A DNA stretch of 52,127 nucleotides from contig JAMDHS010000119.1 of the NCBI GenBank assembly GCA_029717555.1, forward strand, positions 1 through 52,127. The letters run 5' to 3'. The notes below the pieces were generated by a model, which searched no databases, was not told where the DNA came from, and worked only from the letters and a program-made list of their open reading frames with translations. Position 1 is the stretch's first letter, and every line of letters starts with the position of its first letter. The translations under genes and the position numbers were made by a program. Of the stretch, positions 43,041-52,127 are shown in pieces. Source of the stretch: Peribolospora baueri. Lineage: Eukaryota; Basidiomycota; Peribolosporomycetes; Peribolosporales; Peribolosporaceae.

Positions 43041-43865
43041 ATGACTTCCTCGACCCGCCCCGAGGGCCGCAGGCCGACGGCGGACGACATCGACGACCTC
43101 CTCCTCTCAGCGCGTTACGGCGACCTGGACGACGTGCGCACGGCCGTCGAACAGGTCTTTGGCGGCGGCGACGGCGGCGATGGGCTCGCGGCGGTTGTGA
43201 ACGAGGGAGGGAACGGGCCGTTGCATATGGCGGCTGCTAATGGACATGCTGGTGGGTGGTGTGGTGGTGCTTGGGGGGGGCCATCAAGTATGGACAAGAG
43301 GAGCGGGGATGGCGATGTGAATGGTAATGTAATGTGCGACTCACCCCCGTTATTCTGTCCTTTCTTTCCACTCGGAATTCCCAACGGTCATCCCATCCCA
43401 TCAGACGTGGTATCCTACCTCCTCCCACACCTCTCTCTCCCTTCCCTCCTTCTCAAGAACGCATCCGGAAACACCGCGCTGCACTGGGCGGCGGTGAACG
43501 GACACCTGGCGGTCGTGCGCGCTATTGTCGACCGCGTTGACGAGCTCTCGCCGGCGTCGCCGGAAGGAGCACGCGGCGAGGGAGACAAGAGCAAGGACAA
43601 GGACAAGGACGAGAAGGAGAAGGAGGACGAAGAAGGGGAGGAAGACGAGGAGGCATCCCGCCGTCGTCCATGGGATGTGCCAAATGCGGCAGGCCGGGGG
43701 CCGATGAGCGAGGCGCAGATGGCGGAGAAGGAGGAAGTGGTTCGATTTTTGCTGGATAGGATGACGGGCGGGGAGGAGGGGAGTGGAGCGGACGCGGAGA
43801 GGCGGCGAGAGGGAGAGGGTGGGGCGCTTGCGGACGGGGTAGAGAAGCTCAAGGTGGACGGTTGA
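43041..43865 (+). CDS. Ankyrin-repeat protein, Yar1-like
   Basis: Yar1 in yeast is the dedicated chaperone of ribosomal protein uS3. Exons 43041-43251 and 43405-43865 sum to 672 bases (223 residues). The intron (GTGGGT to CATCAG) splits the Asp codon in ANGHADVVSYLLPHL. The N-terminus DDIDDLLLSARYGDLDDVRT is followed by ankyrin units: GNGPLHMAAANGHADVVSYL, and GNTALHWAAVNGHLAVVRAI, then the partial AEKEEVVRFLLDRM. A charged insert of Lys/Asp/Glu (43586-43650) separates them. The C-terminus is acidic and low-complexity. Size, two central repeats and the AAGRGPMSEA block fit Yar1; the assignment is likely, not certain. Confidence 0.78.
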   Translation: MTSSTRPEGRRPTADDIDDLLLSARYGDLDDVRTAVEQVFGGGDGGDGLAAVVNEGGNGPLHMAAANGHAGGWCGGAWGGPSSMDKRSGDGDVNGNVMCDSPPLFCPFFPLGIPNGHPIPSDVVSYLLPHLSLPSLLLKNASGNTALHWAAVNGHLAVVRAIVDRVDELSPASPEGARGEGDKSKDKDKDEKEKEDEEGEEDEEASRRRPWDVPNAAGRGPMSEAQMAEKEEVVRFLLDRMTGGEEGSGADAERRREGEGGALADGVEKLKVDG

Positions 43866-43995
43866 GCTTCCTGGCCTGCAATACCAGCCACTTCACACCC
43901 ACTCCACCTCACCCCCGCCTTTACTCGTCTTCCTTATACACGAGGCATTGCACGGCCTCTCGCATCCGTCAAGTGGCCTCATCCGGCGCCACAGT

Positions 43996-44042
43996 CGCAT
44001 CGCATCGCACCGCACCGCATCGCACCGCATCGCACCGCACCG
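43996..44042. repeat. CCGCATCGCA-type minisatellite
   Basis: About five imperfect copies of a CCGCATCGCA/CCGCACCGCA decamer, downstream of the ankyrin gene. Confidence 0.8.
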
Positions 44043-44453
44043 AGGCACTATACCACGTCCTCCTCCGTCCGTGTCGCGATCACTCAGACAGAAAGACCGA
44101 ACCAGTCCCCGTTGTCCCTCACGGAATGAGCCGATCATTCGTTCGTAGGCACGCACGACACTCATGTAGATGAACGAGAGACGCAGACGCAGACGCGGTG
44201 TCGCAAATCGATGATGTGCACTCCTAAGGAACGAAGGAAGTTAGGAAATAAAAGAAGGAAGGATACGGGTAGGAGAGACGAGACGAGACGAGCAGGGAGA
44301 GGCAGGAAAGGGAAGGAACGAAGGCAATAAGTAGCTCGCCGCTTCGAAAAGTGCGGGTAGGCCGAAAGAAAAGGAAAAGGAAGACGGAGGATTGGGTAAA
44401 GTTGGGGAGAGACGAAAGCGACGACGACCAAGGTGACTAGCCCCACTGGAGGG

Positions 44454-44526
44454 CGAACGACGGACGGGCGGACGGGCGGACGGATGGACGAATGGACGGA
44501 TGGACGAACGGACGGACGGACGGAGG
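44454..44526. repeat. GGAC/GGATGGAC simple repeat
   Basis: A run of GGACGGGC, GGACGGAT and GGACGAAT units. The whole 43.87-45.06 kb stretch is purine-rich and low-complexity, with no gene recognised; it holds the ankyrin gene's 3' region and the 3' region of the LisH gene. Confidence 0.75.
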
Positions 44527-45061
44527 ACGAGGAGCAGACGATAGCGGTTTCAGAAGAGAACGGGCGGAGGGCAACGGGGGCGGAACAGGGTACGATCGGA
44601 ACAAACGATGCGAGAGACGGGCACGAAGGAGAGGGAGGAGGGGGCGGAAATACCAAGAGCGGGTCGTGTTGGGCTAATGAGGCGGACGACAAGAAGATGG
44701 GCCGGGGCCGGGGGGTTATGGACAAAAAGGCGGGGCGGGAAAGAAGCGGTCGTCGAAGGCGGAGGGAACAGAAAAAAAAAAAAGCCAAAGGCGGCGACGG
44801 CGACGACGACGACGGCGGCGAAGGACGGAACGTGCGCTGAACCAGGTGAACTAGTGGGACGGCGAAGAGGAACGTTCGGGCGACTTGGACGAAGCTGACG
44901 TGAGGGCGGGGAGGCGGGGGGAAGGACGGGGTGTCGACTCGACCGGACTGGACAGATGCACGTGGCCAGGTAAGATAGATGCTACAGCCGGGCCTGATTT
45001 TTTCGTAAGAGGGGCGGGGCGGGCAGACGAAAGGTGGAGGACAGAACGGAGGGAGGGCGCT

Positions 45062-48000
45062 TCATACGCCCGTAGGCCCAGAGCCGGTGCCGAAATCGAG
45101 GAAAGAGCTAAAGTCGGCCGAGTTAAAGTCAAAGTCGAGGTTGCCGATGCCCAGGTCTCCGCCGTAAAGGTTGAGGTCGTCGGAGAGGAACTCTGTCGCG
45201 GAGGAGATCGTCTGCGTTTGAGGTTGCTGCTGCTGGCTCTGAGTCTGATGATTCTGGTTCGCGTTCTGATTCTGGCTCTGGTTCGCGTTCTGGTTCGCAT
45301 TCTGGTTTGGCGGTGGAGGGGCCATGGAGGATTGCGTTGGCGGCGGCGCTGGTGCGGAGGAGGCGGGTGGGGCTTGCGGTTGCGGCGGCTGCGGAGGTTG
45401 CTGGGGCTGCTGAGGCTGTTGAGGTTGTGGAGGCTGTTGAGGCTGCTGAGGCTGAGGAAGTTGCGGCGGAGGTTGAGAACCCACGCCGGTCGAGCTCTTT
45501 CGCTGACGCTTGCGCTCCGGAGGAGAGCCACCTCGGTCGACCTGCAAATGCAGGCACAAAGCGGTTCGGTCAGACGAAACGGGATCAGTGAACAACCTAA
45601 CGGGACTTTCTGCTGCGCCGATTTGCGGGTCCAAACTCACCGGAACGCCACTGGGGGACATTCCCGGCCGAACCACCTGTCAACGGAGGGCCGATGTCGC
45701 GAAGATGAGCGACGCAAGCATGACACGAGAATTAAAGGAGGCGTGGCGCCTATGGAGAACTCACCGATGAGCTGGGAGACATGCCTGGTCGAACAACCTG
45801 TCAAAGAGCGAAGAAGGGGGGGTTTGAGCGACGAGACCGAGCGAAGAGGGGGAGTCGAGCGACGAGACCGCCTATTAGCCCAATGGACAGCTCGAAAGAA
45901 ACGGCCCGCAAGACTTACAGAGCCGCTGGGCGACATGCCCGGTCGGACGACCTGTAGAAGAAGTGAAAAGGGTAAGGACGAGGGGTCAGCGACAAGGCTG
46001 CGCACTTCCACCACCAGACAAGGAGTCACCGCTTGTAAACGCACCGATCCGCCAGGGGACATGCCTGGGCGAAGAATGCCCTGCTGGGCTGCTTGCTGTT
46101 GAGCCGCCTGCTGCTGGGCCGCTTGTTGCTGGGCTGCTTGCTGCTGGGCTGCTTGCTGTTGGGCCTGCTGCTGGTGGAAGAGCAATTGCTGTTGTTGCTG
46201 TTGTTGCTGTTGCTGCTGTTGCATCTGGGCGGGCGACATCTGAGCCGGTGACATGGCGTTCATACTGGACGAGGACAAGGAATGAGAGAATTGCGCCAGC
46301 CATGGATGAGAACTGAAACGGGCGAACGGTGCGAGCGCCCGACTCACCCTGGTCGACTCTGCATCTGCATCTGCTGCTGCTGCTGCTGCTGCTGCATCTG
46401 CATTTGCTGTTGCATCTGCATCTGCTGCTGGTGTGCAATCTGCTGCTGCGCCGCCATCTGCTGCTGAAACCGCTGCGCCTGCGCCTGTGCCAACTGCACC
46501 TGCTTGATCTTTGCGCTGAGGTTGTTCTGTGCGAGCGGGACGAGGAGACGGGGCGGAGTCGACGAGCGAGCATCAGTATACGACGAAACAGGTCGAGAGC
46601 GAACGAGACCGGCGGTCCTCGCCTTCCCAAAACTCACCCTCTCCTCCGCGGTCAAATTGTTCACGTCCCGACCGGTCAAGCCGACGAGGTTCATACAGTG
46701 CGTCAACAGCGCCGCCCCGGCCGGCCTTGCCACGCCCACCACGTTCATGCCCATGTTCGGCGCACTGGATCCAGGACCAGGTCCAGGCCCCAAGCTCTGG
46801 AACATGCCGGGAGTGCTCGGCGTGCCTGGCACCGTCCCCGCGGGACCGCCGCCGCCGCCAGGTCCTGGCCCTCCGTTCTGCGCCGCGGCGGCGGCGGCGG
46901 CGGCGGCGGCGGCCTGCTGTTGATGCTGCTGCTGCTGCTGTTGCTGCTGAGCGGCTTGTTGAGCGGCCTGCTGTTGTCGGAGAATGTTTTCCCGTTGTGC
47001 CTGAGCCGCCTGGATGGCTTCCATCGTCGCAGGTCCTGATCCTGGCCCTGGGCCGGGGCCCGGTGGACCTTGGTTCGGCACTCGCTGCTGGGGCTGTCCG
47101 AAGCCGAGGGGCCCAGGCTGGTGCCCGCCGTGCGGCGGTGGCGGAGCGGGACCTTGCTGCTGCTGACCTGGTTGCGTCTGCTGCTGCTGTGACGGTTGCT
47201 GCTGCATCGCCTGCCCCTGCTGGCCGCCAATCTGCTGCTGCGAAAAGGGCGGCGACTGCGACGGTGGCTGCTGCATTGCCGCACCCTGAGGTCCGATCTG
47301 CTGCTGGACAAAGTGCGGCGAGTGGTGCTGTAACCGCGACGGTCCCGGTTGACCCGGCGGACCGCTCGGGCCACCCATGTGTTGCGGTGGCTGGCCGCCG
47401 GGCTGCTGATGCTGAGCGGCGGCGGCCGCGGCCTGTTGCTGGTGCTGCTGCTGAAGATGGATCGGCGTACCGGGATGAGGGCCCTGTGGTGGCCCCATGT
47501 GCATTGACGTGGGCGTCTGCGGAGGCACCGGCGAAGGGCCGGCGGAACCGTTTTGCATGATCGGCGGCGCGCCTATCATGCCTCCCGAGGCGGCCCCCTG
47601 GCCGACGATCCTGCCTCGCAAGTTGAGCTGGTTCTGGGCGGTCATCCGCTGTGCCTGGACAGCGGAGCGGAGCTTCAATGCCTGGGCCTCGACGTAGGCC
47701 AGGGCATCCTTGCCGTTCTGCGATCCGCCTGAGCGGGCGGTGAAGATGTCCCAGAAGACGGTCCACCACCTGGGACGAGGAAAGGCGGCGGCAGGGTGAG
47801 TGGGCAGGCAGATGGAGGGCGAATTAGGTGATGGACGGATGGACGGAGGGCTCACTCATACAACAAGCCCTGAGGGGCATCGATGGGCACCTGCTGGTCG
47901 GGCAAAACGCCGGCCTCGTTGACGAAAGCCTGTGCGGCCTCCTTGAGGTTTCGTTTTTGACAATAGTCCCAGATGTAGATGTGAAGCCTGAAGGAAGGGA

Positions 48001-48527
48001 GTTAGAAAGAGGCATTTAGCGAACGGAAGACGACACGACGCGTTCTCGGCGTGCGGACACCGACAAGCGCGCGTCCATGGACGCCCAAGCGGGGTCGTAG
48101 ACAAGGCGGCGACGCGGAAGGCACCGGTGGGGCCGCATTCAGGGAGGGCGATCGGGCGCGTGGGCGAGAGCAAAAGCGGTGGTCGGGGCGGCGAGACGAG
48201 GTGGGACACGTGGGACGCGAAGACGCGGGCAGGAAAAAAAACAAAAAAGAAGGAGAAAAGGGGCGAGAAGACAGGGAAGACTCACATCTTGTCGCCGTCC
48301 CATGCCCTGGAGCCGGTGGAAGAGTGACTGGGGTGCATGGAGCCGTTGGCGGCGTGCGCGTGCGGTGGTGGTGGACCTCCTGCTGGCGTGGGCGCGTTGG
48401 CTGCTCCGCCATTGGGAGCGCTGGATGGTGGTGTTGGGCCGGTGCCGGCGGTAGCGACGCCGACGCCGACGCTCGCCGCCGGGGCTGCGGATGCCGGTGT
48501 ACCACCCACGGCGGGAGCTCGGATCAT
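45062..48527 (-). CDS. LisH-domain transcriptional regulator, Flo8/SomA/Adn1-like
   Basis: Nuclear co-regulator of adhesion and development in other fungi. Nine exons on the minus strand: 48527-48286, 47987-47856, 47769-46638, 46526-46348, 46264-46045, 45951-45919, 45797-45765, 45676-45641 and 45541-45062. They sum to 2487 bases (828 residues). The conserved N-terminal block reads KMLHIYIWDYCQKRNLKEAA, QAFVNEAGVLPDQQVP, then GLLYEWWTVFWDIFTARSGG; this is the LisH motif and its WWxxFWDIF extension. The rest is Gln/Pro/Gly-rich with long polyQ tracts, SPAQMSPAQMQ, and four copies of RPGMSP. The tail contains a basic ERKRQRK patch and an acidic end, FLSDDLNLYGGDLGIGNLDF, then DFNSADFSSFLDFGTG, resembling a transactivation region. 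Start 48527 (MIRAPAVGG) is the nearest in-frame ATG; an alternative upstream frame at 48524-48844 (MIAAAAASSSSATPP) could supply another N-terminus by splicing. Confidence 0.9.
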
Positions 48528-50751
48528 GTGTGCGTGGAGGGGCGTTGGCGGAGTGTTGGCGTCGGTAGGGCGAGGATGGAAGGGAGGTGGTGGTTGGGCA
48601 AGGGACTGGAAGGAGACGAGGAAGACGGAGGAGGGGCGAGGGCGGATGGGATGGGCGCGGGTGCGGGTGCGGGTGAGTGCGCGGGCGCGGGGTAAGGCGG
48701 GCCGGGGTCCGTGCTGGGGACGAGGAGGAGGGTGGAAGGCGAAGGCGAGGCGGATGGGATGTGCGAGAGGAGGTTCGAGACGGAGGTGTGGGTGTGGGGA
48801 GGAGGAGTGGCGGAGGAGGAGGAGGCGGCGGCGGCGGCGATCATGCGACGTGCGCTTAGGACGAGGCGGGGGGGGAAGGAGATGGAGGTGGTGGCGGATG
48901 GTAGACGAAGGCGATGGGGATAGGGATGGGTTAGGGTTAGGATGGGATATGGATGGGAATAGGATGAGGATGGCGACGGTGATGGCCAAGTGTCGACGCC
49001 GATGCCGAGTTGGGTCAGTCAATCAGTCAGTCGTCAGTCAGTCAGTAGAGGCGGACGAACGAACGCCGACTAACTGACGGACGACGGGCGAGACCCAGAC
49101 CACACCACACCAACCGCTCGGAGAAAAGCCGTCTTCGTCCGCTGATGGCCGCGCACAGGCGACTGCGGTCAAGGCTGGCGGCAAGCTGGCGGGCGGATAG
49201 ATAGAATAGAGTAGAATAGATAGTTAGCCGGAAGGGGGGGCACGATGGAGGGTTGGAGGGTGGATGGAGGGATAGCTGGGTGGCTGGATGGGTGGAGGAT
49301 GGGATGAAGATGTGGATGAACAGGGGTTGATGATGAAGGTCGAGATGGAGATCGAAGCGCACTGTCTCACTCCCTCGCCCTGAACGGGGCGGGCGAACCG
49401 AGCGAGCGAGGATATGACGGCGACGTGACGACGACAACGTCCGCCAGATTAACGCACAAGTCCTCGCTCTCGACTCCCTCTTCTCTCCTCCAGATGACCA
49501 TCATCGCTACTTACATACCACCACCGGCGTCCGAGGCAGACAGATAGGCAGACAGATGGACCGTTGCATCCGTCCGAACCGACCCTGTTCGATACCCCCA
49601 TTGGGTTCGAAAGGGAGAAAATACATGGAGATGGATGATGCGCACGATGAACGACAAGGCAGGCTCTCCGAGTCGCGATGAGACGCGACGACGGAGACAC
49701 CGCGGCCAATGGTCCACTGCTATGTCGTACGTCGGTCCGGTCTGCTCTACCGCTCCCTCCGGTACGTCTCTCGATGGGACGAGCTTGACGCGTAACCCGG
49801 ACAGACAGATGAACCACACATACATACGCGCGCTGACCTTGACCGGCGGCGTCGACCTTGACCGGCCGCCGACGCGACGCCGCCGCCGCCGCCGGTGTCT
49901 TGTCGCTTTCCCCTCGATCTCGATTCGATGGCCCGGCTCGGGCGGCCATAGTTGGCACAACTTCTCTCCAACCCTTTTGCGCCCGACCCGAGGAACCAAC
50001 CCGTCTTCCATGCAGAACATGTTCCTTCACGCGCTCCGCTCCGCTTACCTACCTACAGTATAGCATGTACACATCACTACCACACTTGTATACCGTGTAC
50101 ACTCACTATCACTACCGCACTGTTCTTAAGCCAACGTCCCCCGGGTCCTTGCTGGGTTTAAGCGCGACGGGTGACGGGCGAACGGCGCGCATACTGTTAA
50201 CATACATCCGAGTGACTGCATCGGCAGCGGATCGGAACCTTCGCGTGTCGGTTTTTCTTGTCTCTTCCTTTCTATTCTCTCCGCCAGCAACTATGCAGTT
50301 GGCTGTCCAAGCGCGACAGAGCATCCACGCACGTGCACGTGCAAATACGCCGCCGTCTCGATCTCTTGCCGCCTGTCTGCCTCTGCCTCTGTCTCCACGA
50401 CGGCATGGGGGAGGGAGAAGAGAAGAACCGCTTGCGAGTGAAACGACGTCATGGTGTCGATGGACGATGCGGTCAAGTAGATAAAGTACTTGTATAAATA
50501 CATGTCCGCTGTCTACACAGCACGTGCCGTACTCCAGAGACGGCGACGGAAGCGGTTAGCTTGGTGGATGCACGTGTGGACTTTGCCTTGGGGAGATATC
50601 CCCGCACCGCCTTGCGAATGCTGTTCAGCCTATGCGCGATAAAGGGGGCGTTCACCATCTCATCATCATCCTCATCTCGTCCTGTCACTTCCATATTCTT
50701 GCTCCGTCTTATCGAACCGGCGTTTGTAGCGATCTAGGAATTGTCCCCGGC
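48528..50751. other. Long intergenic region between divergent genes
   Basis: About 2.2 kb shared upstream of the LisH regulator and the NLR-like gene. It holds GTCAGTCA repeats (49014-49046), a GGATGGATGG-type run (49252-49310) and GATAGA/ATAGA repeats (49195-49224). A Ser/Pro/Ala-rich frame at 48524-48844 on the minus strand might be an upstream coding exon. A long leader and promoter are expected for a Flo8-type gene. No other gene was recognised. Confidence 0.45.
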
Positions 50752-52127
50752 ATGACCGCTGAGACCTTTGAGGCTGCTCCGACAAGGTGAGTCGAGTCGC
50801 TTACCTTTATGGGATGCGAATGTTGACGCTACGGTCTGCCATTCTACAGGATCGCCAAGCTACGACTGACAGGTTCGTACAGCAAAAGTGCACGTTCCGA
50901 TGTAACCTGTAGCAGAAGCTGACGATAATTGAGCGGGCACGCGTGTAGAGATTCGGCTCAACGGTATCCACCTCGTGGGCCTCAGGTTGAGGAACTATGT
51001 CGTTCTCGAACTAGCCGTCGACAACGAGCAAAGACAAATAACCGAAGCTAAGCGTCTCCAAGCCGAGGTCGTTTGGGAGAAAGTTTTCGAGTTGTGCGTG
51101 TCCTCTTATTGTCATAAATAATACCCTAGAGGCTCGGCTGCCGCCTTGTTGACCGACGCTTGCCTGTCCTCTTTTTTCCGGCCCGCTTTCTCCTAGCGCT
51201 TTGCGAGAGTCTTCTGCCATCACCATAAATGTTTTCCGAACGCGCTCTTCCCTGAATAGGATGCTCGCGCCAGGCGAGGCAGGTAAGCTTGTCGGCGGAA
51301 CTCGAATGGAGCTAGGAGACTTGCTTGGACAAGAGAACGCATTGGCCGGTAAGTCTGCCACTTCATTTCGTTCTATCTCTTCCTTTACTTGACCTTGCTG
51401 ACGTGCATGCGCTGTTGGGCATAGACGCAACTCGAACTTGTGAGCTGTGGAACGATAATAGAGTCGTCCCTGGAGCCCTAAGCCTCAAATTTGTCCTCGA
51501 GACCGTCAGAGACTCGGCCTTGCCCACCAAGATAGAGATGGACATCGTCACTGACCAAGTTCAGAAGGCTGACAATGGTCTAGCCCGGCTCGACCGACCC
51601 GGAGATCTTTCGAGTCCTTTCGCCGCTACGTCGAACGTTGTGGATAATGTTCAGTCCCTCGGAGCGAACGTACAGTCCGCTTACTTGAAGGCCGGTGATC
51701 TCGGCCAATGGATATCCCCTCTCGGCGAAGCGATGGGCTATCTCGATCAGGTGCTCAAGACAATCGAGGGCATCACACGCGTAGGTCAAGGGAGTCGGGC
51801 TCGGGCCGGTTCGTCTATGCTACGAGAGATGACCGATCATTCTCTCTCCATTCGTACCTTACCAGGTGCACCCCTATCTCGCGACGGCGTTCGCTGCTCT
51901 AACCGCTGGCTACAAGGTAGGAGCATGGCGACTGCTCAAGGCTTCAGGGAAAGGCATGGCTGGACGAACTACATGGCATGTTGTTTCCTATTTGTGGGAC
52001 CGTTAGGTTCTTAAACAACAGGTCGAGCAGGACAGCAATGTTCGAGATCTTGCAGTCACCATGAGGGATGCCCTTGCCTTTGCAAGAGAGGCGAGCGAGC
52101 TAAGGAAGATTGAAGGAACGTCTGATG
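50752..52127 (+). CDS. NLR-like protein, N-terminal part with C2-like domain (runs off window)
   Basis: Exons 50752-50786, 50850-50872 (23 bases), 50949-51093, 51197-51348, 51425-51780, 51866-51916 and 52007 to the window end all join in frame, giving 294 residues. The N-terminus MTAETFEAAPTRIAKLRLTE leads into a C2-like beta-sandwich: IRLNGIHLVGLRLRNYVVLE, EVVWEKVFEFALRESSAITI, LVGGTRMELGDLLGQ. A helical part follows (ALSLKFVLETVRDSALPTKI). The last exons read HPYLATAFAALTAGYKVLKQ, then QVEQDSNVRDLAVTMRDALA, the conserved block that precedes NACHT domains in many agaricomycete STAND proteins. The NACHT ATPase and repeats would lie beyond 52127. A role in self/non-self recognition is family knowledge, not shown here. 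Confidence 0.78.

Noticed and set aside
44162-44840. 208- and 135-residue frames downstream of the ankyrin gene
   Set aside because: Produced by GGAC/GGATGG simple repeats and purine-rich sequence.
46529-47769. Long frames of 343-398 residues on both strands overlapping the LisH gene
   Set aside because: They are shifted copies of the polyQ and Pro/Gly-rich exon and are made almost only of Ala, Arg and Ser. The LisH frame joins perfectly across nine exons.
49449-50484. Frames of 140-208 residues on both strands before the NLR-like gene
   Set aside because: No motif, shadow-like composition, and no join to the NLR exons, which begin cleanly at 50752.
1-52127. CRISPR arrays, tRNA or rRNA genes
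   Set aside because: No regularly spaced repeats with spacers and no cloverleaf or ribosomal signature were recognised by eye; a covariance-model scan would be decisive for tRNA.

Overview
The window reads as nuclear DNA of a filamentous basidiomycete, most likely an agaricomycete. Genes are dense and on both strands, cut by many short GT-AG introns (about 50-130 bases), GC-rich, and lack bacterial-style operons. The gene set is fungal: an inositol monophosphatase, a ZC3H3/Red5-type zinc-finger protein, a Nup53/Nup35-type nucleoporin, a GH115 glucuronidase, CRIPT, a tetraspanin, Abp1, a questin-oxidase-like enzyme, a Yar1-like ankyrin protein, a Flo8/SomA-like LisH regulator and the start of a C2-type NLR-like receptor. 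No tRNA, rRNA, CRISPR array or replication origin was recognised.

Layout. 0.5-3.0 kb: a cytochrome P450 of the CYP7/CYP8-like type (minus). 3.8-5.7 kb: inositol monophosphatase (minus), divergent across a 137-base promoter from the CCCH protein (5.8-7.5 kb, plus). 8.3-10.1 kb: the nucleoporin (minus). 10.7-12.1 kb: two fossil pieces of Ty3/Gypsy pol facing each other, just upstream of the secreted GH115 gene (13.1-18.2 kb, plus), which has a 16-base tandem duplication that changes frame. 18.5-21.1 kb: a class I/II aminotransferase. 21.6-22.4 kb: CRIPT. 22.9-24.7 kb: a PAP2 lipid phosphatase. 25.3-26.5 kb: a tetraspanin.

27-31.4 kb is an accessory stretch: a decayed TPR-repeat relic, two plus-strand exon groups of an unrecognised protein, and between them an APH-type phosphotransferase gene on the opposite strand. 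Conserved genes return with ABP1 (32.1-34.4 kb) and a questin-oxidase-like gene (35.5-37.8 kb). 38.3-42.3 kb is again accessory: a broken second APH-type gene, a kinase-like protein, and a divergently transcribed hypothetical protein. 43.0-43.9 kb holds the ankyrin protein. 45.1-48.5 kb holds a glutamine-rich LisH regulator whose 3' half contains a row of duplicated mini-exons. A 2.2 kb stretch without a clear gene precedes the NLR-like gene, which runs off the right edge.

The genes do not form one pathway. Splice models for ABP1, CRIPT, the questin-oxidase-like gene, the Yar1-like gene, the ZC3H3-like gene and the LisH gene were worked out by hand and each sums to a whole number of codons. 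The other multi-exon models are approximate at their junctions.
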